From NCBI RefSeq assembly GCF_011058155.1, contig NZ_JAALFC010000036.1:1-32552 (forward strand): a DNA stretch of 32,552 bases. Direction: 5' to 3'. Origin of the DNA: Litoribacterium kuwaitense. Its GTDB lineage: Bacteria > Bacillota > Bacilli > Bacillales > DSM-28697. Under the pieces are notes generated by a model. The model did no database searches, was not told the DNA's origin, and saw only the letters and a list, made by a program, of their open reading frames with translations. Position 1 is the stretch's first letter; each line of letters starts with the position of its first letter. A program made the translations under genes and the position numbers. Positions 8,538-17,020 of the stretch are shown in pieces.

Positions 8538-8615
8538 CGTGCAGGACGGTCGGGCGTTTAGCTACAAAAATCCTGCATTTGATGCTTAGATAGAGCATAA
8601 ATACGGGTATAGTAA

Positions 8616-8747
8616 GAAAGAGAAGACGAGTGGACATCCAAACAAAGTGTACATAGGCATGATTTCTCTATCGATGGCAAAAGATACGTAGAAAAAGAGC
8701 CGGATCATTGGATGAAAGCGAAGCATGGATTTTTAGAAACGACATAA
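8616..8747 (+). pseudogene. Start-less open frame upstream of the P-type ATPase
   Basis: Forty-three codons are open between TAA 8613 and TAA 8745 with no usable start before the last third. The peptide includes HDFSIDGKRYVEKEPDHW and ends HGFLETT, which looks protein-like in composition, but I do not recognise it. It may be the tail of a lost gene, or chance. Confidence 0.25.
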
Positions 8748-8762
8748 ACGAGGAGAAGCGGA

Positions 8763-11411
8763 ATGGACTTTTACCAACAGACGAAGGAAGACGTTTTGAA
8801 AACGGTGGATTCAAACGAGCAAGGTCTGACGAGTGAAGAAGCCAAGGAGCGGCTTGAGCGGGAAGGCTACAATGAAATTGCCGATAAAGAAAAGGTGCCG
8901 ACGTGGAAACTCTTTTTACTGACATTTAAAGATCCGATGGTGATTGTGCTGCTCGCAGCGGCGGGAGTACAAATTGCGATCGGTGAAGTCGTTGAGTCGT
9001 TTATTATTTTTCTCGTTCTGTTAATTAACTCGGTCATTAGTGTTGTGCAGACGAGAAAAGCAGAAAGCTCCTTAGACGCATTGAGGGACATGTCTGCACC
9101 TGAGGCCAACGTCATGCGAGACGGAACGAAGCAGACGATTGCCGCGCGCGAGCTGGTCCCGGGGGATATTGTTGATTTGGAAGCGGGCGATTATATACCT
9201 GCCGATGGGCGGATACTGGAGAGCGGCTCTCTTAAAGTCAATGAAGGCATGTTGACGGGTGAGTCGGAAGCGGTGGAGAAATCGCCTGATGCGATTGAGG
9301 AAGAAGCCGCACTTGGGGATCGGCGCAATATGGTGTTTAGCAGCTCGCTCGTCGTGTATGGTCGGGGCTCGTTTGTCGTCACAGGGACAGCAGAGAAAAC
9401 AGAAGTCGGGAAGATTGCTGATATGCTGCAAACGGCAGAGCAGAAGGACACGCCGTTGCAGCGAAAGCTCGACGATTTCAGCAAAAAGCTTGGAATCGGC
9501 ATTTTGCTTCTTTGTATTTTGATTTTTGCCGTGCAGGCAGCCCGTATTTGGTTTGGTGACAACACTGCCGATACGACAACGGCGTTATTGGACGCTCTCA
9601 TGTTCTCCGTAGCGATTGCAGTTGCAGCGATTCCAGAAGCGTTGCAATCGATCGTCACGATCGTGTTGTCCGTTGGGACGAACAAAATGGCCAAGCAGCA
9701 TGCCATTATTCGTAAGCTCCCAGCTGTCGAGACACTCGGATCAACGAGCATTATTTGTACAGATAAAACAGGCACATTGACGCAAAACAAAATGACAGTC
9801 ACTGACCATTTTATCCCGTTTTCCAAAAATGAACGGTTACCTGATGATCCTACGGACTGGAGCAAGTCAGAACGCTTGCTCGTCCAAATTGCGGCGCTAT
9901 GTAACGACTCCTACATCAATAAAGATGGTCAAGAAGTCGGCGATCCGACAGAAGTAGCGCTCATCAATTTTGCCAACAAGCATCGAAGCGATTATGATCA
10001 GCTGCGCTCCGAGTATAAACGGATCGCCGAAATTCCCTTTGATTCAGATCGAAAGCTGATGTCAACGGTGCATGAGATGGACGGCGACAGGCTAATGCTT
10101 ACAAAGGGTGGCCCTGATGTCATGTTTCACCGCGCAAGCTACGCCTTGATCGATGGGGAAGAGCAGCCGATGTCAGATGATGTCAGGGATCGGTTCCAAG
10201 AGGCGAACGAATCGTTTTCAAATCAAGCGCTGCGCGTACTCGCCTACGGGTATAAACGCCTTTCGGGAGGCGATACAGAGATCGAACATGAAGATGAGCA
10301 TAACCTCGTGCTCGTCGGGTTAACGGCGATGATGGACCCGCCACGCGAAGCGGTGTATGGTTCGATTGAAGAATCGAAAAAAGCCGGCATTCGTACGATT
10401 ATGATTACTGGGGACCATAAGACGACGGCGCAGGCGATTGGTCGCGACATTGGGCTGATGGAAGAAGGCGATATGGCGGTAACGGGAAAAGAGCTCGACG
10501 CCATGTCCGATGAAGAGCTGGAAGAGAAGCTTGGGCGAATTTCCGTGTACGCACGCGTTTCTCCGGAAAATAAAATTCGCATCGTTCGTGCGTGGCAAAA
10601 GCGTGATGCCGTCACAGCGATGACCGGAGACGGCGTAAACGATGCCCCTGCCTTGAAGCAAGCCGACATTGGCGTGGCGATGGGGAGCGGTACGGATGTC
10701 GCGAAGGATTCATCGGCAATGATTCTCACCGACGACAACTTCGTCTCAATCGTTAATGCCGTGCAAGTCGGACGAACGGTATTTGACAATATTAAAAAAG
10801 CGATCAGCTATCTGTTTGCCGGTAATTTAGGCGCCATCATTGCCATTTTGTACGCAGTGACGTTTAACTTACCGAATCCGTTTACCGCCTTGCAGCTGCT
10901 GTTTATCAACCTTGTGAACGACTCCTTGCCTGCGATTGCGCTCGGTGTGGAAAAATCAGAGCCAGACGTGATGAAGCGTAAGCCACGCTCCTTAGACGAA
11001 GGGATTTTTGCTGGCGGCACGTTAAGAGCTGTCATTACGCGCGGAATCTTTATCGGAATTGCCGTCATTATCTCCTTTTACATCGGGCTGGCCCATTCCA
11101 ACGAAATGGGTGTAGCGATGGCGTTTACGACGCTCATTCTGTCCCGAACGCTGCAAACCTTCGCGGCACGGTCGAACACGCAAACGATTTTTGGTACAGG
11201 ATTTTTCACGAACAAATACGTTATCGGAGCCGTTTTACTCGGCTTCGTCCTATACGGAATCACCGTTTTACCGTTTGCCCGCGACATTTTTAACATTCCA
11301 CCAGCATTCGGCTGGACCGATTGGCTCATCGCAACCGCCTTGGCCATTGCTGCAGTTGTCATGATGGAAATAACGAAAGTGGTCGTGCGTGGAAAGAAAA
11401 TAAGTAACTGA
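8763..11411 (+). CDS. Calcium-translocating P-type ATPase (SERCA/LMCA1-like)
   Basis: An 882-residue P2-type ATPase, the usual length for bacterial Ca2+ pumps such as Listeria LMCA1 and Bacillus YloB. Domains in order: cation-ATPase N-terminal domain; actuator with LTGESEAVEKS; membrane helix 4 with VAAIPEALQ, whose Glu is a Ca2+ ligand; phosphorylation motif DKTGTLT with Asp334; nucleotide domain with KGGPDVMF; hinge TGDGVNDAPALK; and a C-terminal four-helix domain with NLVNDSLPAIALG. It exports Ca2+ using ATP. Ribosome site GAGGAG before ATG. Monocistronic. Mn2+ transport cannot be excluded. Confidence 0.95.
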   Translation: MDFYQQTKEDVLKTVDSNEQGLTSEEAKERLEREGYNEIADKEKVPTWKLFLLTFKDPMVIVLLAAAGVQIAIGEVVESFIIFLVLLINSVISVVQTRKAESSLDALRDMSAPEANVMRDGTKQTIAARELVPGDIVDLEAGDYIPADGRILESGSLKVNEGMLTGESEAVEKSPDAIEEEAALGDRRNMVFSSSLVVYGRGSFVVTGTAEKTEVGKIADMLQTAEQKDTPLQRKLDDFSKKLGIGILLLCILIFAVQAARIWFGDNTADTTTALLDALMFSVAIAVAAIPEALQSIVTIVLSVGTNKMAKQHAIIRKLPAVETLGSTSIICTDKTGTLTQNKMTVTDHFIPFSKNERLPDDPTDWSKSERLLVQIAALCNDSYINKDGQEVGDPTEVALINFANKHRSDYDQLRSEYKRIAEIPFDSDRKLMSTVHEMDGDRLMLTKGGPDVMFHRASYALIDGEEQPMSDDVRDRFQEANESFSNQALRVLAYGYKRLSGGDTEIEHEDEHNLVLVGLTAMMDPPREAVYGSIEESKKAGIRTIMITGDHKTTAQAIGRDIGLMEEGDMAVTGKELDAMSDEELEEKLGRISVYARVSPENKIRIVRAWQKRDAVTAMTGDGVNDAPALKQADIGVAMGSGTDVAKDSSAMILTDDNFVSIVNAVQVGRTVFDNIKKAISYLFAGNLGAIIAILYAVTFNLPNPFTALQLLFINLVNDSLPAIALGVEKSEPDVMKRKPRSLDEGIFAGGTLRAVITRGIFIGIAVIISFYIGLAHSNEMGVAMAFTTLILSRTLQTFAARSNTQTIFGTGFFTNKYVIGAVLLGFVLYGITVLPFARDIFNIPPAFGWTDWLIATALAIAAVVMMEITKVVVRGKKISN

Positions 11412-11448
11412 GCAGAACAACGATGTCGGGAATGCACCGCATTCAAAA

Positions 11449-11484
11449 AGGGCTGTTTCATCACAAACATGATGAGACAGCCCT
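11449..11484. terminator. Bidirectional terminator between the ATPase and a membrane miniprotein gene
   Basis: AGGGCTGTTTCATCA (11449-11463) pairs almost perfectly with TGATGAGACAGCCCT (11470-11484) around a 6-base loop. Short A- and T-rich flanks lie on both sides, and convergent genes end on either side of it. Confidence 0.8.
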
Positions 11485-11487
11485 TCC

Positions 11488-11649
11488 TTATTTACGCCAC
11501 TGTTTTCTGTAAAACACCCAAAGCGAGAAGAAAATAATCAAACCGGTACCAACGGAGGTCGCAATGGCGTTTTCGACAAAGACGACGAGAAGTGTCGTTA
11601 AGACAACAGCTAAGAGGATGGCTGACAGAAGCCTTGCTGTGTTACTCAT
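11488..11649 (-). CDS. 53-residue two-helix membrane miniprotein
   Basis: ATG 11649 to TAA 11488 encodes 53 residues: a hydrophobic segment LLSAILLAVVLTTLLVVFV (residues 7-25), a short polar turn ENAIATS, a second segment GLIIFFSLWVFY (36-47), and a basic tail RKQWRK. The tail suggests that both ends face the cytoplasm. GGTGA lies 9 bases before the ATG. It is convergent with the Ca2+ ATPase and shares its terminator. I do not recognise a family; an orphan membrane protein or a pump-associated small protein are both possible. Coding status rests on length, topology and terminator placement. Confidence 0.6.
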   Translation of the reverse strand: MSNTARLLSAILLAVVLTTLLVVFVENAIATSVGTGLIIFFSLWVFYRKQWRK

Positions 11650-11854
11650 TGTTTTAGGTCACCGCCAATCGTACCAATTGTTGAATTCATCGTATCAACA
11701 AATATAGCGCCTGAGAAGGATGAGAGGGATTTTCTGTATTGAAAAATATGGAAAATTCATAAAGTCCATGGTGACAAACTTCGGCACTTTCGAGTTGAAC
11801 GGCTCATGAAATGAAAGAAATGAATGACCTTATATGGAAATAAATGATATATTG

Positions 11855-11873
11855 AGAATGTAATTAACATTCT
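11855..11873. promoter_or_regulatory. Palindromic operator candidate before the ABC operon
   Basis: AGAATGT (11855-11861) and ACATTCT (11867-11873) form a perfect 7-bp inverted repeat around 5 AT bases, about 60 bases upstream of the first ABC gene. The 285-base gap 11650-11934 holds nothing else that I can name. No regulator gene is adjacent. Confidence 0.4.
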
Positions 11874-11935
11874 GTGAAAAAATTTATCGTTCCTAGCAAT
11901 TGCCAATGTTTAAGCACGAAAGGAGCCAAAACACT

Positions 11936-12751
11936 ATGGGCCAAAATTACACATTATGGGACGAGCTCAAGTCTGCCATGTATGGAAAACGGGCAATTGT
12001 CATCTTACTTGGTGTGGTCATCTTCTTTCTTGTCCATATGATCAATAAAGATAACTACGGATTTCGTGATGAATTAGGTGTGTTTACCTTTCATTTGGAC
12101 AATATCCTCCCCATAGTATTTCCACTGTTAGCAGTCCTCGTTTATTTAAGTAAATTCGCCAGTGAACTACACCACCGCTTTATTCTCTATACGCGGGCAA
12201 GGATACCAATCAAAAAGATGTTGTTAATCAAGTGTTCTGCCAACGCTATTATTAGCTTTAGCGTCTTCTTTTTACTTGTCTTCTCCAGTTTTATTTTTGC
12301 CTTTTATATTGAACCGCTGCTGCAAACGGTACAATATAGTGACCCAGCTAATTATGGGATGACTAAGGAAGAAATGGTTCAGAATCGAAATACGAGGCAT
12401 ACATTCACCCAGCTTCTCGTGTATGGTGATTTCGTCTATGGACTGTTTTATTCCTTATGGGTTGGACTTCATGCTGCCATTTGGGCGACCATAGGATTTT
12501 TTCTCTTACTCATGATCGAGCGGCCATATGTCGCGATGGCAATTCCTTATATCGTATATTTCGTTCAAATGTTTTTATTTATCGAACCTCATCTCAGACC
12601 TTTTCGTTTGTCTTTTACGATGTTTCCATTCGGATTTACGCAGCAACCGATCTGGACGGCGTTTGTACCCATGGTTGGTTTGTTACTGATCTGCGGTGGG
12701 TTGTTTTTGTATGTGTATTTGAACTTTAGACGTTTGGATCAATTGCTATGA
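11936..12751 (+). CDS. ABC-2-like transporter membrane subunit 1
   Basis: A 271-residue membrane protein with about six hydrophobic segments and a polar extracellular loop near residues 130-165 (SDPANYGMTKEEMVQNRN). The ATG at 11936 follows AAAGGAG; the TTG at 11900 has no ribosome site. There is no recognisable catalytic motif, and identity rests on context: its stop overlaps the next membrane gene by ATGA, and an ATPase gene follows. This arrangement is typical of export or self-resistance ABC systems. Substrate unknown. Confidence 0.75.
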   Translation: MGQNYTLWDELKSAMYGKRAIVILLGVVIFFLVHMINKDNYGFRDELGVFTFHLDNILPIVFPLLAVLVYLSKFASELHHRFILYTRARIPIKKMLLIKCSANAIISFSVFFLLVFSSFIFAFYIEPLLQTVQYSDPANYGMTKEEMVQNRNTRHTFTQLLVYGDFVYGLFYSLWVGLHAAIWATIGFFLLLMIERPYVAMAIPYIVYFVQMFLFIEPHLRPFRLSFTMFPFGFTQQPIWTAFVPMVGLLLICGGLFLYVYLNFRRLDQLL

Positions 12752-13533
12752 GGGTTTTTCACAGTCTCTTAGATGAATATTTGTCGTGGAAATGGGTTAT
12801 TGTTGTTGTCATTCTTTTTGGTTATGTGTGGAATAAACGACAAGATATCCTGGTGTTTGCAAGCCCTTTAGCGTTACCGTTTAATGTGTGGGATTTCGTC
12901 ATTCCGATGGTGAGTGATGCGTTTCTTATCATATATTTAATTCTGCCCCTGTGGCTCTTTTATTCATGCAAGCTCCTGTTTCGAGAATGGGAACCGACCA
13001 TCATGATTCGGCTTGGCGGGTACAGCCAATGGGTGGGTTTTACGTTGAAAAAAATCTTTCCAACGCTGCTCGTTTTCTGCTTGCTATTGCTCGGCATTAG
13101 TTTCATTGGAGCGATTGGTGTGCAGGTGAGTGATTCGTGGAGCGCTTTAACGACAACTGAAGGGCACTATATGAACAATTATACATATCCCCTCTATCAG
13201 CAAGGGCTTTCGCCTATTCTTGCGCTCCTCTTGCAAGTCATGCTCATGATGTGTTTTTTAGTTGTCATCCATGTCGGTTTAGCGACGTTATGTATTTTTA
13301 GCGGACAGCATCAGCCACTTCTTGTCGTGGTCAGCACCTTTATTTTTGTAGGCAGTATCATTTCTTTTAAAGTGTTTCCGCCGGATTGGGTTTGGCTTCA
13401 TGTGATAAATTATACTATTTTGCCAATGACATATGGTTCTTTCCCATCAATGCTCGTTCCGTTGGGTGTGTTTGTTTTGTTCATCACAATTATGGTTGTA
13501 ATCATTACCCTGAGATTTACAAGGAAAACCTAG
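12748..13533 (+). CDS. ABC-2-like transporter membrane subunit 2
   Basis: A 261-residue membrane protein with six or so hydrophobic segments, starting at an ATG that overlaps the previous stop by four bases. It is rich in aromatic and aliphatic residues and has no motif I can name. A second, non-identical membrane subunit suggests a heterodimeric pore used with the ATPase encoded 18 bases downstream. Similarity to the first subunit is low by eye. Confidence 0.75.
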   Translation: MRVFHSLLDEYLSWKWVIVVVILFGYVWNKRQDILVFASPLALPFNVWDFVIPMVSDAFLIIYLILPLWLFYSCKLLFREWEPTIMIRLGGYSQWVGFTLKKIFPTLLVFCLLLLGISFIGAIGVQVSDSWSALTTTEGHYMNNYTYPLYQQGLSPILALLLQVMLMMCFLVVIHVGLATLCIFSGQHQPLLVVVSTFIFVGSIISFKVFPPDWVWLHVINYTILPMTYGSFPSMLVPLGVFVLFITIMVVIITLRFTRKT

Positions 13534-13551
13534 ACCCAAGGAGGTGTATGT

Positions 13552-14187
13552 ATGTCACTCATACAAATCAAGTCAGTCTCAAAATCATTTAAAGGAATGA
13601 CGCTGTTTCAAAACACATCTGCTGAATTTAACAAAGGGAAGATTTATGGCATTGTTGGACCGAATGGGTCTGGGAAATCGGTATTATTTAAGATGATTTG
13701 CGGCTTTATCTTACCTGATAAGGGATCGATTGCCATTGACCCCGAATATGTAGATGGAAAGCGCGGCTTCCCAAGCAATTTTGGGATCATTATTGATCGG
13801 CCCGGGTACTTGGCGGGAAAAACAGGCTTTGAAAATCTGCACAGATTGGCTGCGCTGCGCAAACAAATTACAGACGATGAGATTGCAGGGGCAATGGAGC
13901 GAGTCGGGCTGCAGCCGGATGCGACACAAAAGGTGAAAAACTATTCTCTTGGGATGAAGCAGAAGCTCGCACTCGCGCAAGCATTTATGGAGCATCAAGA
14001 GGTGTTGATTTTAGACGAGCCGTTCAATGCGCTTGATGCCGATAGCGTGGAGAACATTCGTGCGCTGCTGCAAGAATTTAAAAGCGAAGGAAAAACGATC
14101 ATTTTGACAAGTCATCAGCAAGAAGATATTAATCTGTTGTGCGATGAAGTGTACCAAATCAAGCAGCATCGCTTGCATAAAAGATGA
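13552..14187 (+). CDS. ABC transporter ATP-binding protein
   Basis: A 211-residue nucleotide-binding subunit. Walker A is GPNGSGKS (residues ~36-43), the signature is NYSLGMKQKLALAQA, Walker B is EVLILDEPFNALD, and the switch histidine lies in LTSHQQED. AAGGAGG stands 7 bases before the ATG. It is the last gene of the three-gene operon and energises the two membrane subunits, probably for export, since no binding protein is encoded. The C-terminus stops soon after the switch region, as in short NatA/BcrA-like ATPases. Confidence 0.93.
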   Translation: MSLIQIKSVSKSFKGMTLFQNTSAEFNKGKIYGIVGPNGSGKSVLFKMICGFILPDKGSIAIDPEYVDGKRGFPSNFGIIIDRPGYLAGKTGFENLHRLAALRKQITDDEIAGAMERVGLQPDATQKVKNYSLGMKQKLALAQAFMEHQEVLILDEPFNALDADSVENIRALLQEFKSEGKTIILTSHQQEDINLLCDEVYQIKQHRLHKR

Positions 14188-14196
14188 TCGTTTAGA

Positions 14197-14257
14197 ACAG
14201 CGAATGCATGTCACTTGAGTCAAGATGCACAAGTGAGAGGCAGGGCGCTGTTTTTTT
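14197..14257 (+). terminator. Terminator after the ABC operon
   Basis: ACAGCG (14197-14202) pairs with CGCTGT (14246-14251), enclosing an inner CACTTG/CAAGTG stem, and seven T residues follow. Confidence 0.7.
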
Positions 14258-14329
14258 GTTTTCGCAATCATCCCCTATTGACATTCACGTTACGTCACCC
14301 TCTAACCTCTTAGTTAGGAGGTGTTTATC

Positions 14330-15247
14330 GTGCAAAAATCATATGAAGTGCTCGATACCGTTTCTCAGTATCATGCGCTTTTGGAACTGCAAGATGAGAG
14401 AAAAAGAGAGGATTATTTTCGGTACACGATGATGGAGCCGCTGGCGGACATGTGGAAGGTGATGCAAGTTCCTATGAAAGCGAAGGAGGCGCATGGGTAT
14501 GATGTGTTGATGGCGACGAAGATGCTCGGGTTCGCGGATCTTGCGGACGTTAAGCAGGTCACAAAGGGGATCGATCATTTCCAAAAGCATCATATACTGA
14601 AAACGACGGAAGAAACGATCGCCTATTGTTTAGAACGAGCGAATCGTGCCGGGCTGAAAGTCAATGCCAAGCGTATCCAAGTGGGTATGTACGTCGCTGA
14701 CGGAGAAGAGCTAAAGCATTCTATGGGATACACAGGTTTTGGGGGAATTCCTGGATTTATCATGGTCATGATCGATCCTAATGATTATAATATACGTAGA
14801 ATTCCTTCAATTCTGACGCATGAGTTTCACCACAATTTACGCTTTTCTTATGTTCAGTGGCATCATGGCGATGTCACTGTAGGAGATTACTTAGTCATTG
14901 AAGGCTTGGCAGAAGCGTTTGCCGCAGAGCTTTATGGTGAGGAATGGCTTGGGCCGTGGGTGACGCGTATGGATGAGGAGGATTTGGCGTATTCGGTTGA
15001 TGTCATTGGTGATGCGCTTGATGTCAAAGGCTTTGCCGATGTCAGTAGCTACATGTTTGGCGATGAGATTGCCGAAAAGCGCGGGTATACCCCCGTTGGT
15101 CTGCCATTTTGTGCAGGTTATGCTGTTGGTTACTACGTCGTACGATCGTTTTTAAACAGGACGAACAAATCTATTTATGAATCTACCCTTCTGTCGAGTG
15201 AAGAGATCATTCGCGGCTCAGGTGTTTTTGCAGGGGGGTGGTCATAA
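14330..15247 (+). CDS. DUF2268 putative zinc metalloprotease (YjaZ-like)
   Basis: A 305-residue protein. GTG 14330 is chosen because AGGAGG (14316-14321) sits 8 bases before it. The metalloprotease signature is HEFHHNLRF near residue 165, followed about 30 residues later by EGLAEAFAAELYGEEWLGPW, whose Glu could be the third zinc ligand, as in DUF2268 proteins. No signal peptide, so cytosolic. DUF2268 proteins are predicted Zn-dependent proteases; proven substrates are not known to me. The sulfatase gene starts 23 bases downstream, probably on the same transcript. Confidence 0.88.
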   Translation: MQKSYEVLDTVSQYHALLELQDERKREDYFRYTMMEPLADMWKVMQVPMKAKEAHGYDVLMATKMLGFADLADVKQVTKGIDHFQKHHILKTTEETIAYCLERANRAGLKVNAKRIQVGMYVADGEELKHSMGYTGFGGIPGFIMVMIDPNDYNIRRIPSILTHEFHHNLRFSYVQWHHGDVTVGDYLVIEGLAEAFAAELYGEEWLGPWVTRMDEEDLAYSVDVIGDALDVKGFADVSSYMFGDEIAEKRGYTPVGLPFCAGYAVGYYVVRSFLNRTNKSIYESTLLSSEEIIRGSGVFAGGWS

Positions 15248-15270
15248 GCATTGGGGAGGCTTAAGCGTTT

Positions 15271-16662
15271 ATGACAACGAAATATAATATCATTCATATT
15301 TTAATTGACGATATGGGGTGGAAGGACTTAGGGTGCTACGGTAGCACATTCTATGAGACACCACATATTGACCAACTGGCCGCTAAAGGCATGCGTTTTA
15401 CAGATGCGTATGCGGCGGCGCCGGTTTGCTCGCCAACGCGCGCGAGCTTGATGTCAGGAAAGTATCCAGCGAACGTTGGGGTAACGGATTGGATCGGCGC
15501 ACATACGAAGGGTAAGCTCATTGATGCCCCGTATATCGATCATCTTCCGTTAGAAGAGACGAGTGTTGCAAGCGCTTTAAAGGATGGCGGATATGCGACG
15601 TGGAATGTCGGGAAATGGCATTTAGGGAAAAGCCCGTATTATCCTGAGCACCATGGTTTTGATGTGAACATTGGCGGCGGTCATATCGGGCATCCGTACA
15701 ATGGCTATTTTAGTCCGTATCGCATTGAAGGGCTTGAGGACGGTCCTGAGGGTGAATATTTAACCGATCGTTTGACGGACGAAGCCATTCGGTTAATCGA
15801 ACAAAAGGATGACAAGCCATTTTTCTTAAACCTTTCCCACTATACGGTGCATACACCAGTCCAAGCGAAGCAAGAGGATATTGAGCGTTTCGAACATAAA
15901 GCGCGCGAGCTTGGTCTCCCGACGGCATGGGAAGATGTGGTTGAGGAAGGGGAGCACTTTCCAGCAGATAACAAAAAGCACCTTCGCGTTCAGCGTCGCC
16001 GCATTCAGTCTGATCCGGCGTACGCAGCGATGATTTATAACCTCGATCACAATATCGGTCGCCTCGTTTCTGCTTTAGAAAAGGCGAATTTGACCGAAGA
16101 AACCGTCATCGTGTTTAGTTCTGATAACGGGGGTCTGTCGACGTCAGAAGGGTCACCAACCTCAAATGCCCCGCTACATGAAGGGAAGGGGTGGATGTAT
16201 GAAGGTGGTGTCCGTATTCCGCTCATCGTCAAGTGGCCCGGGGTCGTTGACGCAAACAGCGTGTCAGAAGAGCCGGTGACGAGCCCCGACTTTTACCCGA
16301 CGTTTCTTCAGATGGCAAACCTGCCGCTATTGCCGGAGCAGCATGTTGACGGTGTGAGCTTAGTTCCAATCCTGCAAGGTGGGGAGACGTTAGAGCGTGA
16401 AGCGATATATTGGCACTATCCGCATTATGGGAATCAAGGAGGAACACCTGGGTCGTCGATTCGGTTCGGGAACTATAAATTAATCGAGTTTTTTGAGGAT
16501 GGCCGTGTCGAGTTGTATCATCTAAAAAACGACGTTGAAGAGCAACACGATTTATCTGGCGAGCTGCCTGAGCTGGCGGATGAAATGAAGGCAAAGCTGA
16601 CGTCGTGGCGCGAAAGCATTGAGGCAAAGATTCCGCAGGAAAACCAGGATGATGAAAGATAA
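15271..16662 (+). CDS. Sulfatase (arylsulfatase A family, cysteine type)
   Basis: A 463-residue sulfatase. Metal-binding Asp13-Asp14 lie in IDDMGW. The formylglycine motif is CSPTRASLMSGKYP with Cys53, and GKWHLG, HYTVHTP and SSDNGG provide further active-site residues. It hydrolyses a sulfate ester; the aryl or sugar substrate is not evident. There is no signal peptide, so the substrate would have to be cytosolic or imported. Activity needs conversion of Cys53 to formylglycine, and no maturase gene is in the window. GGGGAGG precedes the ATG at 11 bases. It is followed directly by a terminator. Confidence 0.94.
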   Translation: MTTKYNIIHILIDDMGWKDLGCYGSTFYETPHIDQLAAKGMRFTDAYAAAPVCSPTRASLMSGKYPANVGVTDWIGAHTKGKLIDAPYIDHLPLEETSVASALKDGGYATWNVGKWHLGKSPYYPEHHGFDVNIGGGHIGHPYNGYFSPYRIEGLEDGPEGEYLTDRLTDEAIRLIEQKDDKPFFLNLSHYTVHTPVQAKQEDIERFEHKARELGLPTAWEDVVEEGEHFPADNKKHLRVQRRRIQSDPAYAAMIYNLDHNIGRLVSALEKANLTEETVIVFSSDNGGLSTSEGSPTSNAPLHEGKGWMYEGGVRIPLIVKWPGVVDANSVSEEPVTSPDFYPTFLQMANLPLLPEQHVDGVSLVPILQGGETLEREAIYWHYPHYGNQGGTPGSSIRFGNYKLIEFFEDGRVELYHLKNDVEEQHDLSGELPELADEMKAKLTSWRESIEAKIPQENQDDER

Positions 16663-16686
16663 GTGTTAACATCTCATAGCAAGAGG

Positions 16687-16721
16687 AAAAGCACACGGTG
16701 ACTGCAACGTGTGCTTTTTTT
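16687..16721 (+). terminator. Rho-independent terminator after the sulfatase
   Basis: AAAAGCACACG pairs with CGTGTGCTTTT over a 10-base loop and is followed by a T-run. Confidence 0.88.
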
Positions 16722-16730
16722 CATATTGTC

Positions 16731-16845
16731 GAGCGGAGGATGGCGACTCTCGTAGGAAAAGTTTGAGAAGAAGACCCTAAGGAGCGTAGTCGTGAGAAAG
16801 CTGAAACCAAGCTCGCGGAAAACGCTCGTCTGAAGCAGAAATACA
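16731..16845. repeat. Degenerate copy of a Bacillaceae dispersed repeat
   Basis: The stretch runs from GAGCGGAGGATGGCGACTCT through AAGAAGACCCTAAGGAGCG and GAGAAAGCTGAAACCA to CGCGGAAAACGCTCG and GAAGCAGAAATAC. That module order (GAGCGGA..GCGACTC..GGAAAAG..GAAGACCC..GGAGCGTAG..GCTGAAACC..CGCGGAAA..GCGTC..GAAGC-GAAAT) is the pattern I know from short GC-rich dispersed repeats in Bacillus relatives, which fold into a long imperfect hairpin. It lies between a terminator and a promoter and has no coding frame. Family recognition is from memory. Confidence 0.6.
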
Positions 16846-16933
16846 TTGTCCGGACGCTATGATAAATGTCATTGGCACTTTCTAGGCAAATGTAGAATCA
16901 ATGATAAATGAGTTGCATAAAATTAATAGTACC

Positions 16934-16962
16934 TTGCAATAAACAGTAGTAAGGTGTATTAT
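16934..16962 (+). promoter_or_regulatory. padR promoter with candidate operator
   Basis: TTGCAA, a 17-base spacer and TATTAT form a near-consensus sigma-A promoter about 60 bases before the padR start. ACCTT (16931-16935) and AAGGT (16951-16955) form an inverted repeat over the -35 and spacer, a plausible autorepression site. CAGTAGT recurs at 16944 and 16986, 42 bases apart. Confidence 0.6.
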
Positions 16963-17020
16963 ATCGTTAGGTATTGTTCATTACTCAGTAGTGAAAAAGA
17001 AAATGAGGTGTAGGGGCTTC

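Noticed and set aside
9191-9865. 224-codon minus-strand frame within the Ca2+ ATPase
   Set aside because: Antisense to an intact, motif-complete P-type ATPase; no start signals.
16229-16696. 155-codon minus-strand frame at the sulfatase end
   Set aside because: Shadow frame; the terminator and sulfatase coding sequence explain the region.
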